DNA from: JANTGF01 sp963750735
GTDB taxonomy: Bacteria; Bacteroidota; Bacteroidia; Bacteroidales; VadinHA17
Assembly: GCA_963750735.1 (NCBI GenBank)
Contig: CAVVRY010000012.1
Location: forward strand, 1 to 64,000
Reading direction: 5' to 3'
Length of the DNA: 64,000 nt
The notes below the pieces were generated by a model. It saw only the letters and a list, made by a program, of their open reading frames with translations. It was not told the DNA's origin and searched no databases. Shown here one piece after another: positions 19,015 through 27,633 of the stretch; within the stretch, counting starts at the first letter, position 1; each line of letters starts with the position of its first letter. Made by a program: the position numbers and the translations under genes.

Positions 19015-21342
19015 CTATTCTATGGTTTTGATTATCTTAAGCTTGGCGAATTTAAGTAGGAGTTGTTTTTGCCCATGAGAATGGAAAAATACTGTGGCTT
19101 TAATATTTGGGTGAGTTCCCTCAAGGTTAATTACCTTTCCTTTTCCGAATCGAATGTGCTCCACTTCCATCCCGTTTTGAATATTTGCAGGGTCACTAGA
19201 TTTAAAATTATCGGGCATAGGACTTTCCTGGGCAGTTTTGAATACTCTTTTCCAGCTTTTTCCTGCAGGTGGCCGGGTCTGGGGCATAGGAGACGACTGG
19301 GAGCTTCTCCGGCCACCAAAACCAGAAAATGGTAATGAATTCTTCTCATTTTCATTGAAGTTCATCGATGTTTCCTCTGCTTGCCAATCAAGGTATTCCT
19401 CATCAATTTCTTTAATAAACCGGCTTGGCTTGCAATAATTCATGACTCCCCATCGGAATCTGGAATTTGTATAGGAAATTGTAACCTCTTCTTTAGCTCG
19501 TGTTAGTGCTACATAAAAAAGTCTTCTTTCTTCTTCCAATTCCCGAAGACTTGCTGCAGACATGGCTGAAGGGAATAGGTCTTCTTCTACACCGGCTATA
19601 AATACATATTTGAATTCAAGACCTTTTGCGGAATGAACAGTCATTATCGTTACTTTGTTCTTATCATCCTCTTTTTCATTATCTGCATTGGTAAGTAAGG
19701 CCACATTTTGTAAATATTCTCCCAGTGGAATAAACCGGCCTTCTTTTTCCTCTGCTGAAATGAATTCCCGTATACCATTTAAAAGTTCCTGGATATTTTC
19801 ATACTTACTCAACTCCTCCGGTGAATTTGAGTTGTATAATTCTTTCAATATCCCGGTTTCTGAAGCAACTCTAAAGGCAAGATCGTATGCATCTGTTTTT
19901 TCCAGATCTGATGCAAAATTGTTTATTAATGATGCAAAGGATTTTAGCTTAGTCTTGGTGCCCTGGTTCAATGCAACAGGAAAGGAGTCAGGATTTGCAA
20001 TAATGTTCCACATATTTGCATCTGATTCATTTGCATGGGCTTCTATTTTTAAAAGGGTAGTTTTTCCAATTCCACGTGCAGGATAATTAATAATTCTTTT
20101 TAAAGCCTCATCATCATTATGATTTATAATTAGACGGCAATAGGCAAGCACATCTTTTATCTCTTTTCGCTGAAAGAAGGACAAACTCCCATATACTTTA
20201 TAAGGAATGTTTCTTTTTCGAAGAGCTTCTTCAAAGATTCTTGATTGGGCATTTGTTCTATACAAGATCGCAAAGTCATTGTAAAGAAGTTGTTGTTCCA
20301 GAATAGTATCAAATATGGCATTCGCAACCAGGAAGCCTTCTTCTGCATCATTCTGGGCTTTCAGTACAGTCACCTTTTTCCCAGTAGCATTTTTTGAAAA
20401 AACTTTCTTTGAAATTTGGCCATTATTCCTCGCAATAAGACTATTGGCTGCATTTACAATGTTTTGTGTTGACCGATAGTTCTGCTCTAATTTATAAAGT
20501 GCATACTCGGGGTAATCATTTTTAAAATTTAATATATTCTCAATTCTTGCACCTCGAAATGAATAGATACTCTGGGCATCGTCACCAACAACAAAAACAT
20601 TGTGATGAACATCAGCAAGGTTCTTTACGATCAGGTATTGGGCGTAGTTAGTATCCTGGTATTCATCTACAAGTATGTGCTGAAATTGTTGCTGATATTT
20701 TACTTTTATATCCTTGAAATCTCTAAAAAGAATATTAATATTAAGCAGGAGGTCATCAAAATCCATTGCCCCGGCTTTATAACAACGGGATGAATAAATT
20801 TTGAAGATATCGCTCATCCTGTCCCTTCTTGTTCTTCTATCATTTTCAATAATTTCAGGATTATTTGCATAGGCTGCAGCAGAGACCAGGTTGTTTTTGG
20901 CTGAGGAAATCCGACCAAATACCTCTGCAGGTTTATAAATCTTATCATCTAGTTGGAGTTCCTTTATAATTGTTTTTACCAGGTTTCTTGAGTCCAGTGT
21001 ATCGTAGATAGTATAATTAGAGGGGTATCCAAGTTTTTCCGATTCCTTTCTGAGAATTCTTGCGAAGATAGAATGAAATGTACCCATCCACAGGCTTCGA
21101 GCTGATTCATACCCGACAATTTTCATAATCCTGTCTTTCATTTCTTTGGCTGCTTTATTAGTGAAAGTCAAAGCCAGTATGGAGTCGGGTGGGACACCGG
21201 TTTTTACTAAATGGGCAATGCGATTTGTCAGCACCCTTGTTTTTCCTGAGCCGGCACCGGCAATTACCAATGAGGGGCCACCAAGGTTCATTACTGCCTC
21301 TCGCTGTGCTTTATTCAGGTCGTTCAAGTAGGATTCTTGCAT
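19015..21342 (-). CDS. uvrD: UvrD/PcrA-type DNA helicase
   Basis: About 775 residues of superfamily 1A helicase. Walker A AGAGSGKT is at 29-36 counted from the ATG at 21342, with motif II VDEYQDTN, motif III GDDAQSIYSFRGA, motif IV QNYRST, and motifs V and VI (TVHSAKGLEF, LYVALTRAKE form). The C-terminal Tudor-like RNA-polymerase-binding segment is also present. It unwinds DNA in repair and replication-conflict resolution. The ATG at 21342 is preferred over a TTG at 21354 because a -7 box lies only 20 bases upstream of it. Confidence 0.93.
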   Translation of the reverse strand: MQESYLNDLNKAQREAVMNLGGPSLVIAGAGSGKTRVLTNRIAHLVKTGVPPDSILALTFTNKAAKEMKDRIMKIVGYESARSLWMGTFHSIFARILRKESEKLGYPSNYTIYDTLDSRNLVKTIIKELQLDDKIYKPAEVFGRISSAKNNLVSAAAYANNPEIIENDRRTRRDRMSDIFKIYSSRCYKAGAMDFDDLLLNINILFRDFKDIKVKYQQQFQHILVDEYQDTNYAQYLIVKNLADVHHNVFVVGDDAQSIYSFRGARIENILNFKNDYPEYALYKLEQNYRSTQNIVNAANSLIARNNGQISKKVFSKNATGKKVTVLKAQNDAEEGFLVANAIFDTILEQQLLYNDFAILYRTNAQSRIFEEALRKRNIPYKVYGSLSFFQRKEIKDVLAYCRLIINHNDDEALKRIINYPARGIGKTTLLKIEAHANESDANMWNIIANPDSFPVALNQGTKTKLKSFASLINNFASDLEKTDAYDLAFRVASETGILKELYNSNSPEELSKYENIQELLNGIREFISAEEKEGRFIPLGEYLQNVALLTNADNEKEDDKNKVTIMTVHSAKGLEFKYVFIAGVEEDLFPSAMSAASLRELEEERRLFYVALTRAKEEVTISYTNSRFRWGVMNYCKPSRFIKEIDEEYLDWQAEETSMNFNENEKNSLPFSGFGGRRSSQSSPMPQTRPPAGKSWKRVFKTAQESPMPDNFKSSDPANIQNGMEVEHIRFGKGKVINLEGTHPNIKATVFFHSHGQKQLLLKFAKLKIIKTIE

Positions 21343-21361
21343 TGCTATTTTCAAATTTGAG

Positions 21362-21369
21362 CAAAAATA
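21362..21369 (-). promoter_or_regulatory. -7 promoter box for the helicase gene
   Basis: TATTTTTG on the minus strand matches the Bacteroidota -7 consensus TAnnTTTG. It lies 20 bases before the ATG at 21342, giving a very short leader. No clear -33 element is seen. Confidence 0.4.
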
Positions 21370-21606
21370 ATACTTGTTTTATAACCTGAAGGACAGAAAA
21401 GAGAATAGTTGAATAAAAGTTGTTAACATAGAATTTAGTCCTATTAATTTTTCAGATTGATTAATTATTGTATTCATTTTAATCCAAATACATTAGTTTT
21501 CCCTTCCTTCAAATAGAATAATGCATAAAATGTAGCTGTCCATAAAATAAACCGTGTTTTTTTTGGTTATATTCTCGTCTTCCCTTTTATTTGCGTTGTG
21601 TTGCTT

Positions 21607-22867
21607 ATGATTAAAAGATTGCTGGTTGGAGTGCTGATTTTCCTGCAAATGGGTCTTGCAGAAAATTCGGTTTTACATGCCCAGATTTTTGCACCGGAAG
21701 CAAGTAAAGCGATCCCAACCCAGTATTCAAGTGGTTTTTCCAGGGTTGACACAATATATGTAATTTGTCGATCGGATGCCAACGGAGGTGGAAATTCAGG
21801 ATCATTGTCGGCCAATCCGCCTGTAGGTTATTCAGGTGTGAATTTTAGCTGGAGCAAATACAATGACGATACTAATAATTACGGTCCAGCATTTCACACT
21901 GAAAATGGGGTGGATGTGTCTACTGCCAATGATCTAGCCTCAGGAGGTTTTAGGGTAAGAGTTACAGATGGAGCAAGTCTAGATAATTATTACTATGCCT
22001 GGTTATTTGTTGATACACCCTACGTGGCTAATCAAATTCAAAACTTTACCTGTGAGTATCTCGCGATGAATGGTTTTATAGAAACAGCGCCGTTTAGCTA
22101 TTTTGACCCTGGCAACAATGCTGAGATTTCTTTGCAAAATGGATCGAAGTTTGAATGGACAGCTGAACCACATATCGACTTGCCTTATCCCACACTTGAA
22201 CTCAATCCGGTTAGCTATTCACCACCTTATGAGGATACCTGGTTTTACCTAACCGTAACAGACAGTATGAGCTGTAATGATAGAGCCTCATTGTTTTACG
22301 AATCTATAAATGTAAAGGCGGACTTTGTTCCTCAACCAGCTTCAGGAGAAGCACCTTTGGAGGTGAGTTTTACGAATAATTCGATCAATGCTGTTTCTTA
22401 CAAATGGTTTTTTGGTAATGATACTACCTCAATCATTTGAAAATCCAGATCCAAACATTTACTATTTTCCAGGAAGTTATGAAGTGGTTCTTGCAGCAGT
22501 AAGTGAGGCTGGATGTATTGATAGCCTGAGCTTTAATTGGATTGAGGTTGAGCCGTCTTCACTTGATATTCCAAATGTTTTCACCCCTAATGAAGATGGG
22601 TATAACGATTACTTTTACGTTTCATCTACTTCACTTCGTACATTGCATGTTAAGGTGATGAGCCGTGATGGAAAAAAAATATATGAATTTGATGGACAGG
22701 GCGAAGACCTAAGGGACTGGAAAGGTTGGGACGGAAAAGTTGGCGGAGGAAGATACGCTAGCCCCGGAGTATATTATTACATTATTGAAGCCCAGGGCTG
22801 GGATTTTGTTGATTATCCCAGCAAAGTATATCGTGGTGCCCTCCACCTTATAAGGGATAAACAATGA
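21607..22867 (+). pseudogene. secreted protein with PKD-like domain and CHU_C sorting domain, one frameshift
   Basis: Two frames join into a protein of about 420 residues. It starts at 21607 with a signal peptide (MIKRLLVGVLIFLQMG). A region without recognised fold follows, then a PKD-like domain (ASGEAPLEVSFTNNS onward), then the gliding-associated C-terminal domain recognised by IPNVFTPNEDGYNDYF and the ending GVYYYIIEAQG and GALHLIRDKQ. Such ends direct secretion by the type IX system. One extra base in TCAATCA near 22430 breaks the frame; without it the PKD strand reads TTSSFENPDPNIYY. Surface adhesion or scaffold function is likely but not provable. Confidence 0.78.
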
Positions 22868-22889
22868 TTATTCTCCTTTGTTTCCCCTG

Positions 22890-23420
22890 TTAAATTCCCT
22901 GATTTAATTCCAGTATCATATCACTATAGGACCTGTCAATAAGCTCACTATTGCGAATTTTGAAAAGTTTCATATACATTTGGCATTGTGCTCTCAGCTT
23001 TTCCTCACCCAACTGCAGGGTATCATCAATGGCTTCAATCTCAACGAATGAACCCAACCCATCTATTGTATCAAGGTGAAATTTTACATTATCGATAAAG
23101 TATATTTTCCTCTTTTTGTTGACTACAACCTTTATTCCAAGGTTTTTTTCCAGGATTTTTTTTAGAGAAGTGGTATCGCCTGGAGGTTTGTAAATAAGAA
23201 CTTCGGATTTTTTTAAATCCTTGATTTCAATGCGATTATAATGGATAAGTGATCTTTCAATATTGCCTTCCCTGAGTTTTAGCCTGCCATCTGGAGAATG
23301 AAAGTATGTATCAATCTGATGGTCAATACCGGCAAACCTTGCATTTCGTAGCAAAAGGATTTTTTCAATATAATCGGGGTCATTACACCATGCTTTGATT
23401 TCTATGTTTAAAATGTTCAT
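22890..23420 (-). CDS. CYTH-domain protein (class IV adenylate cyclase-like)
   Basis: A 176-residue protein starting at the ATG at 23420; the frame is open further upstream but that part lacks family similarity. It shows CYTH features: N-terminal strand NIEIKA, an arginine/lysine-rich set of barrel strands (RLKLREG, RKIYFIDNVKFHLD) and the acidic strand GSFVEIEAI. CYTH enzymes act on triphosphate compounds such as ATP, thiamine triphosphate or inorganic triphosphate. The EIK motif is a shortened version of the usual EXEXK, so exact activity is uncertain. It is transcribed divergently from the DUF937 gene. Confidence 0.75.
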   Translation of the reverse strand: MNILNIEIKAWCNDPDYIEKILLLRNARFAGIDHQIDTYFHSPDGRLKLREGNIERSLIHYNRIEIKDLKKSEVLIYKPPGDTTSLKKILEKNLGIKVVVNKKRKIYFIDNVKFHLDTIDGLGSFVEIEAIDDTLQLGEEKLRAQCQMYMKLFKIRNSELIDRSYSDMILELNQGI

Positions 23421-23497
23421 AATATGACTCTTAGTTCTTAAAGTTATGAATATGTTGTATCTTGGCGTAAAATTATAAACATTTAAAATTATTAAAA

Positions 23498-24142
23498 ATG
23501 GCAAGTATTCTAGATTTATTAAATAGTGATTTAGGTAAATCATTAATCAATGGCACAAGCCAACAATTGGGGCAAAGTAAAGAACAAACCACAACTGCTT
23601 TGAGTGCAGCTTTACCTTTACTTCTGGGTGCTATGAAAAACAATGCAAAAACCCCTGAAGGTGCTTCAGGACTTCTGAAAGCAGTTACTAATCAGAAACA
23701 TGATGGTGGTATTCTTGATAATTTGGATGGTATTCTGGGGGGCAGTGGTATTGATGATGATGTTATGCAAGATGGTGCAGGCATATTAGGCCATGTTTTT
23801 GGAGGAAAAGAAAATAATGTAGCCAATGCTGTTAGTAAATCAAGTGGAATTGATGCGGGTTCATCAATGAATTTAATGAAAGCTGCAGCACCAGTTTTAA
23901 TGGGATTTTTAGGGAAACAGGCCCGTCAGCAAAATGTTAATAGTGAGGGTGGCATTGGCGATTTGTTAGGTGGTTTGTTAGGCGGAGGAAGTGATAATCA
24001 GCAAAGTATGGTTGCAAAATTATTAGATGCAGATGGCGACGGTAGTGTTATTGATGATGTTGCAGGGATGCTTTTGGGCGGTGGAAGTAAAAAGAAAAGC
24101 GGACTTGGAGGCATGTTGGGAGGAATATTAGGCAGAAAATAG
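23498..24142 (+). CDS. DUF937 family protein
   Basis: A 214-residue glycine- and leucine-rich protein. The front half is helical and matches the DUF937 pattern (QTTTALSAALPLLLGAM); the back half has a stretch with DADGDGSVIDD that resembles an EF-hand-like acidic loop, followed by Gly-Gly-Leu repeats. Function is unknown. A near-consensus -7 box (TATCTTGG, 23458-23465) lies 32 bases upstream. Confidence 0.8.
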   Translation: MASILDLLNSDLGKSLINGTSQQLGQSKEQTTTALSAALPLLLGAMKNNAKTPEGASGLLKAVTNQKHDGGILDNLDGILGGSGIDDDVMQDGAGILGHVFGGKENNVANAVSKSSGIDAGSSMNLMKAAAPVLMGFLGKQARQQNVNSEGGIGDLLGGLLGGGSDNQQSMVAKLLDADGDGSVIDDVAGMLLGGGSKKKSGLGGMLGGILGRK

Positions 24143-24204
24143 AAATCAGCCAGTTCTTATAGAATTTTTATACGCATAGATCTTGTTCATTTGGATCGAA
24201 TGGA

Positions 24205-24231
24205 AAGTTAATATTGATTCAATATTAACTT
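24205..24231. repeat. perfect 12-bp inverted repeat in the gap before the methyltransferase
   Basis: Arms AAGTTAATATTG (24205-24216) and its exact complement (24220-24231) flank a 3-base loop. No T run follows, so a terminator is unlikely. It ends 52 bases upstream of the methyltransferase start and could be an operator. Confidence 0.5.
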
Positions 24232-24283
24232 CTAATTGTGGCTAGCCCAACCATGTTGTTGTAATTATTAAATATTCTGAGTT

Positions 24284-24947
24284 ATGAAAAAAAATGTTGG
24301 CATATTAAAAGTTGCAATAATATTCATCATATTGCAACTGTCTTCCGCTCTGGCATCTTGCCAGGGAACAGATCCTTTTGCAGGTCTGGAAAATGAAGAA
24401 ATCCTTCCAATGTTAAAGCATTTGCCGCGTCAATATGGAGGCATGAACGTGCCTTCCTCTGATGGACGTTTACTTTTTGACCTAATAATGGAGAATGGGT
24501 ATAAAAGAGGACTTGAAATAGGAACTTCAAATGGTTATTCGGGTCTGTGGCTTGGCCTTGCTTTCCAAAAAAATGGTGGCAAATTGATTACACTTGAGAT
24601 TGAATCCAAAAAGGGCAAAAGAAGCCCAGGAAAATTTCAAAAGGGCTGGGTTGGATACTATTATTGAATCCAGAGTAAATGATGCGCTAAAGGAAATTCC
24701 AAAGCTGGATGGTGAGTTTGATTTTGTTTTTATTGATGCATGGAAACCCGACTATATTCAATACCTGAAACTTATAAAGGGTAAAATGAAACCAGGTGGT
24801 GTAATTACCGCTCATAATGTTTTGAATGCAGGACGGGATATGCAGGACTTTTTAAATGCAATTAAAACCGACCCGGACCTTGACACAAAAATTGTTAACA
24901 GCAGTTATTCCGGTGTTTCAGTCAGTTTTGTGAAGATTGAAAAATAG
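24284..24947 (+). pseudogene. O-methyltransferase-like protein with lipobox, one frameshift
   Basis: Two frames join into about 220 residues of class I SAM methyltransferase (CaiE/COMT-like). Motif I is seen as LEIGTSNGYSG, followed by LITLEIE and the Asp-rich FDFVFIDAWKPDY strand. The N-terminus is unusual: a hydrophobic helix ending in LASC, a good lipoprotein signal. A run of five A near 24610 breaks the frame; four A restore SKRAKEAQENFKRAGLD. Gene is on the plus strand between DUF937 and the permease gene. Confidence 0.75.
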
Positions 24948-25013
24948 GGGAAAGGAAAATGTTTTTTACAATTAAAATTTAAGAACCTTGGAAGCTTATT
25001 TATGAGGTAAGAT

Positions 25014-26384
25014 GTGGGCAACTCCAAATCCAATATAGATTTAAAAAGAAAGATTGGGCTTTTCCCTGTAACCAATATTGTGATAGCCAACATGGTAGGA
25101 ACCGGAATATTTATTACTTCCGGATTGTTGTTGGCTGATTTGAATAATCCCCTCATAATGGTATTGATATGGTTGGCAGGGGGGATGATGGCATTTTTTG
25201 GTGCATTATGCTATGGCGAATTAGGTGCAGCTTATCCTGAGGCAGGTGGTGAATATGTTTTTCTTTCCAGGCTTTTCCACCCGGCACTTGGTTTTTTAAG
25301 TGGCTGGGTTTCATTTATTGTTGGGTTTTCAGCCCCAATAGCAGCAGCATCCATTGGATTTAGTGAGTATTTTATTAGAGCTGTTCCCAATGTATTGGTA
25401 TGGGGTGAAGTCAATTGGAATATGCGGATCCTGAGCTAACAAAAAGCATATTTTCAGTTTGTATTGTTCTGTTATTTACAACAATCCATCTTAGGGGATT
25501 AGAATTTGGTATTATGGTCCAAAATGGACTGACCATATACAAAATTCTATTAATTGCAGGACTAATATTTATCGGATTTGTTTTTGGAAAAGGGGATATT
25601 TCTCACTTGATACCAGAATCCCAATATACCTTCGATTTCAAGGGTTGGAAGACTATTGGCCTGGCTTTTTTATGGATTAGTTTTTCGTATAGTGGATGGA
25701 ATGCATCCACATATATTGGTTCTGAAATTATAAATCCTCAAAAAAATGTACCATACTCCTTAATGCTGGGAACCGGTATTGTTATATTGCTCTACCTTGG
25801 ATTAAATATTTTGTTTGTTTATGCCATTCCTCCAGCTGAAATGAAAGGTGTTATTTCAGTAGGTGGATTGGCAGTTGCGAAATTGTTTGGAAAATCGTGG
25901 GAACAGGTTTTCTCCTTTTTAGTTGCTCTTGCACTTTTCTCATCAATTAGCGCTTATATTATTCTTGGACCTAGAATATATTTTGCAATGGCCAAGAATG
26001 GGCATTTCTTCAATTTTGCCTCAAAAGTAAACTCAAAAACAGGCGTGCCAGCGAGGTCCATCATCCTTCAATCTGCTTATTGCAATAGTTATGGTACTCA
26101 CCAGCACATTTGACCAGATTTTAACCTTTATGGGCTTTTCATTGGGAATATTTCCAATTCTTGCAGTTTTCGGATTATTTAAATTAAGAAAGTTAAACAT
26201 TAGTAAATATAAAATGCCAGGTTTCCCCTACATACCAGGCATCTACTTATTTGTTGCAACCACTATTCTAATCCTGGGGTTTTTTGAACGTCCGGTAGAA
26301 TCTTCAATAGCCATAGGAACTGTTCTCCTGGGAATTCCTGCATACTTAGTTTTTGCTGCAAACAAAAATAAAACAGAGTGCTAA
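25014..26384 (+). pseudogene. APC-family amino acid permease, two frameshifts
   Basis: Three frame segments together give an APC-superfamily transporter of about 455 residues with some 12 hydrophobic helices. The first helix carries the substrate-binding motif MVGTGIFITSG. Start is GTG at 25014, with no better ATG nearby. Breaks lie near 25425 (one more G gives NWEYADPELTK) and near 26080 (one T fewer gives SAIAIVMVLTSTFDQ). Related proteins import or exchange amino acids by proton or solute antiport; the substrate cannot be assigned. It converges with the peroxidase gene. Confidence 0.82.
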
Positions 26385-26390
26385 AAGACC

Positions 26391-26468
26391 TTGCTTCAAT
26401 CCATTTTAAATAAATCAAATATCAGGCTGCCCTGATGCTAGAGTAACTTCCGCATTGAAGTTTGCAAT
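26391..26468. repeat. nested inverted repeats between convergent genes
   Basis: CTTCAAT at 26394-26400 can pair with ATTGAAG at 26454-26460, enclosing a short hairpin ATCAGG/CCTGAT (26421-26436). It lies between the ends of the permease and peroxidase genes and may act as a weak terminator or stabilising 3' structure. Confidence 0.35.
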
Positions 26469-26470
26469 TG

Positions 26471-27511
26471 TTATTCTTGCTTTTTTAAGTCCGCAGGAAT
26501 TTCTCCTGTAAGGGTCTCCAAAAAGTCTACAATTTTACTTGCATCTTCTTCTGTAAAATCTTTGTCTAGTTCTACCTTTGCCATAATTACTACCGCTTCA
26601 TTTAAATCGTTTATGCTTCCATCATGGAAATAGGGGTAGGTTTTTTCAACATTTCTTAATGAAGGAACTTTAAAGGTATATTTGTCAGATTCATTTTGTG
26701 TTACATCAAATCTTCCATTATCAACTACTTCGCTATAGGTATATTCCCAATAATTCCCGTACAATCCGAATTTCTGAAACATGTTGCCACCCAGGACATT
26801 TCCAATGTGACAAGTTATGCAACCAGAATTAATAAAGAGATCGAGGCCTTCTTTCTCGTTTTCTGATAATGCGGATGCATCACCTGCAAGATAATCATCG
26901 AATTTTGAGGGAGTAACTAATTTTCTTTCAAATGCGCCAATGGCTTTTTGAATGTTTGGATAATTTAAAGGGCTGGTTTCCTCAGGGAAAGCATTGGCAA
27001 ACATTTCATTGTAATCATCAATTTCAGAAAGGCGTTCAACAACCACTTCTTCACTTGGCATTGCCATCTCAACTGGATTTAGGATGGGTCCTCCTGCCTG
27101 ATCTTCAATAGTTCCTTCCCTGCCATCCCAGAATTGTGTAGCATGAAATGCTGCATTGAGTACAGTAGGAGAGTTCCTGGTACCCAGGCCCCCATCATTT
27201 CCAGGTGAAGTAGGTAAATTGTCCACACCATAAGTTTCAAGGTTATGACAGGTATTGCAACTCTGAGTATTATCTTTAGATAAATTTTTATCAAAGTATA
27301 ACTTCTTTCCAAGTTTTACTAATTCCTCAGAAGTTGGGTACTGGTCAGTTTCTGCTACTTTAGGAAGTGTTCCAAATAATGTTTTTGCTTTTTGCATTAA
27401 TGGATCCACTGTTTCCTGTTTTTGCGCTGATGCATTTTCTTTTTTTCCTGAATCGGTTGAGCAACTAAAAACAAAAGAAATAACAACAATAAATAGAATT
27501 ATTTTTTTCAT
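26471..27511 (-). CDS. di-haem cytochrome c peroxidase (MauG/CcpA family), lipoprotein
   Basis: A 346-residue exported protein. The N-terminus ends in a lipobox with Cys17 (SFVFSC). Two c-type haem sites are present: CNTCH at 85-89 and CITCH at 231-235, in the spacing of bacterial cytochrome c peroxidases, with the conserved RNSPTVLNAAFH segment between them. The enzyme would reduce hydrogen peroxide with electrons from the respiratory chain in the periplasm. No operon partner is apparent. A PerR-like box such as the one at 14161 was looked for upstream and not found. Confidence 0.9.
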   Translation of the reverse strand: MKKIILFIVVISFVFSCSTDSGKKENASAQKQETVDPLMQKAKTLFGTLPKVAETDQYPTSEELVKLGKKLYFDKNLSKDNTQSCNTCHNLETYGVDNLPTSPGNDGGLGTRNSPTVLNAAFHATQFWDGREGTIEDQAGGPILNPVEMAMPSEEVVVERLSEIDDYNEMFANAFPEETSPLNYPNIQKAIGAFERKLVTPSKFDDYLAGDASALSENEKEGLDLFINSGCITCHIGNVLGGNMFQKFGLYGNYWEYTYSEVVDNGRFDVTQNESDKYTFKVPSLRNVEKTYPYFHDGSINDLNEAVVIMAKVELDKDFTEEDASKIVDFLETLTGEIPADLKKQE

Positions 27512-27581
27512 AATATTAATTTAAGCTGGTTTAATTTGGATTATAAAAGTAGAAAATGTTGATCAATTATTAAATTCGAAA

Positions 27582-27612
27582 ACAAAAAAAAGTGCTCCAA
27601 TTGAAGCACTTT
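27582..27612 (-). terminator. terminator of the EF-G paralogue gene
   Basis: On the minus strand the stem AAAGTGCT/AGCACTTT (loop of 8) is followed by a run of eight T. It lies just after the stop at 27634. Confidence 0.85.
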
Positions 27613-27633
27613 CGTTTATATATGGATGAAATT

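Noticed and set aside
19655..20086. 143-codon plus-strand frame within the helicase gene
   Set aside because: Antisense to conserved helicase motifs; no independent support.
23421..23543. Longer N-terminus for the CYTH protein
   Set aside because: Similarity begins at the ATG at 23420, and the extension would overlap the divergent DUF937 gene.
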